From: JALYGJ01 sp963781705
Lineage (GTDB): Bacteria; Chloroflexota; Limnocylindria; Limnocylindrales; CSP1-4
DNA length: 64,000 nt
Assembly (NCBI GenBank): GCA_963781705.1
Contig: CAWAGP010000010.1
Location: 248,001-312,000 of the forward strand
Direction: 5' to 3'
Shown: piece after piece, positions 63,305 to 64,000 of the stretch
Layout: each line of letters opens with the position of its first letter
Position numbering within the stretch: the stretch's first letter is position 1
Translations under genes and position numbers: made by a program
The notes under the pieces: model-generated
What the model saw: the letters and a program-made list of their open reading frames with translations, nothing else
Told to the model about the DNA's origin: nothing
The model's database searches: none

Positions 63305-63870
63305 GGGATCGCTTCATCGATTCGGGGGCGGTCTTTGCCGGCTGGGTGGGGCTCGGCATGGGCCTCGTCGTCGCCATCGCGTTCGAGCTGATCATCCCCG
63401 TCCAGACGGTCGTCTTCCTGCTCGCGCCGGTGGTCGGTGCGCTCATCGGCGTGTACGCCAACGTGCGCGCCGAGCGCCACCGGCCGGTCGTGCGCGTGCT
63501 GGCCAACGCCGCCTGGGCCGGCCTTGTCAGCGGCGTCGGCCTGGCGCTGCTCTACGTGGCCGTCCGGCTGGTGTTCGTCTACGCCGACACCGGCGCGCTG
63601 CCGGACGGCACTTCGCTCAACTGCGCGACCGGCCCGGCATGCATCTATGAGCGCTACGTCAACGCGGGTGAAGTCGGCGACCTGACCGCGGCCGGCATCA
63701 CGGACGCCGCCTCGCTCGAAGCCGCCGTGTGGCGGGAGCTGGCCGTCACCGGTAGCGGTCTTGTCGTGCTGACCCTGGCGGGCGCCCTGGTTGGCGGCGC
63801 GGTGCGAACCGCGATGGCACCCCGTCCGGCGCCCGGCGCCGTGGCGGCAAAGGGTCTCAGGCCCGGCTAG
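63301..63870 (+). CDS. Membrane protein, 189 aa, after eno
   Basis: A 189-residue protein with four hydrophobic helices (about 10-30, 35-50, 68-90, 148-168) and a soluble loop holding two cysteines (LNCATGPACIYERY). The GTG start overlaps the eno stop. Not SecG, which is common after eno, because the length and cysteine loop do not fit. Function unknown. Confidence 0.7.
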   Translation: MRDRFIDSGAVFAGWVGLGMGLVVAIAFELIIPVQTVVFLLAPVVGALIGVYANVRAERHRPVVRVLANAAWAGLVSGVGLALLYVAVRLVFVYADTGALPDGTSLNCATGPACIYERYVNAGEVGDLTAAGITDAASLEAAVWRELAVTGSGLVVLTLAGALVGGAVRTAMAPRPAPGAVAAKGLRPG

Positions 63871-63908
63871 CCGGTCACCCGGCGGGTGCGGTCAGTGCCG
63901 CCGCTCCG

Positions 63909-64000
63909 CTACTTCTTGGTCGCGCTCGCCTTCGTGACGCGTGGCTTGGCGGCGCTCGTCTTGGCCGGCAGTCGTCTTGGCCGCCGGTCGCCTTGGCGGT
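63909..64000 (-). CDS. 3' end of a gene with Lys/Ala-rich tail (partial)
   Basis: Reading in from the window end on the minus strand, the last residues before the stop at 63909 are KTSAAKPRVTKASATKK. Just upstream the lysine/alanine sense continues only if single bases are dropped (AKTTAG-type repeats in another frame). Such tails occur on DNA topoisomerase I and histone-like proteins; the gene itself lies outside the window. Confidence 0.4.
   Translation of the reverse strand, partial: RQGDRRPRRLPAKTSAAKPRVTKASATKK

Overview
The window is a contiguous piece of a high-GC bacterial chromosome with almost gapless packing, many 4-bp ATGA/GTGA overlaps and both strands used. The gene content (holA-yqeK-comEC-comEA, an F420-type luciferase-like oxidoreductase, a CGNR zinc-finger regulator, a STAND-type ATPase fused to a BTAD regulator domain, DUF5679, a SOS mutasome with imuA/imuB/dnaE2, gap-pgk-eno) fits Chloroflexota, perhaps the Limnocylindria/Ellin6529 side. 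That placement is inference from gene content, not a phylogeny.

Layout. 1-8.8 kb: 3' part of pyrG, a TalC-type transaldolase and a five-gene oligopeptide ABC transporter. 8.8-15.1 kb: an S9 peptidase, then rho, obgE, nadD, rsfS and a small zinc-ribbon gene. 15.1-21.3 kb (minus strand): holA, an HD-domain gene, comEC (frameshifted), comEA and an LLM oxidoreductase. 21.3-30.5 kb: two very small genes (40 and 51 aa) facing a CGNR regulator across a symmetric double promoter, then a STAND/BTAD regulator, a 70-aa protein and a 4.8-kb secreted-protein gene broken by about twelve frame changes. 30.5-38.4 kb: leuS, tRNA-Ala, a ZIP transporter, and a Fur-family regulator with a CbiM/Q-CbiO metal transporter preceded by a Nur-box-like site. 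38.4-42.5 kb: copper genes (cupredoxin, CopB ATPase under a CsoR-type operator, YHS protein) and a second tRNA-Ala. 42.5-53.6 kb: secreted or anchored proteins and the SOS mutasome. 53.8-57.3 kb: a large lamin-tail/repeat secreted protein. 57.3-64 kb: nucleoside phosphorylase, DUF5679, a ROK kinase, gap-pgk-eno and membrane proteins.

Regulation is unusually readable. At least eight genes have a TAnnnT hexamer exactly 6 nt before an ATG or GTG (a ninth, less certain case has TTG), so transcripts should begin at the start codon (leaderless). imuA and dnaE2 share this geometry plus the same 16-bp GAAC-N4-GTTC palindrome. Three loci (comEA, the 70-aa/secreted-protein pair next to the BTAD regulator, and the lamin-tail protein) carry TAAG direct repeats spaced exactly 11 bp, the phasing SARP-type regulators use. 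This is my best candidate for an undescribed regulon. The CGNR/small-peptide divergon is the second.

Several genes are interrupted by single-base shifts without in-frame stops (comEC, the 4.8-kb gene, imuB, the lamin-tail gene). I treat these as possible assembly errors and give positions so they can be checked.
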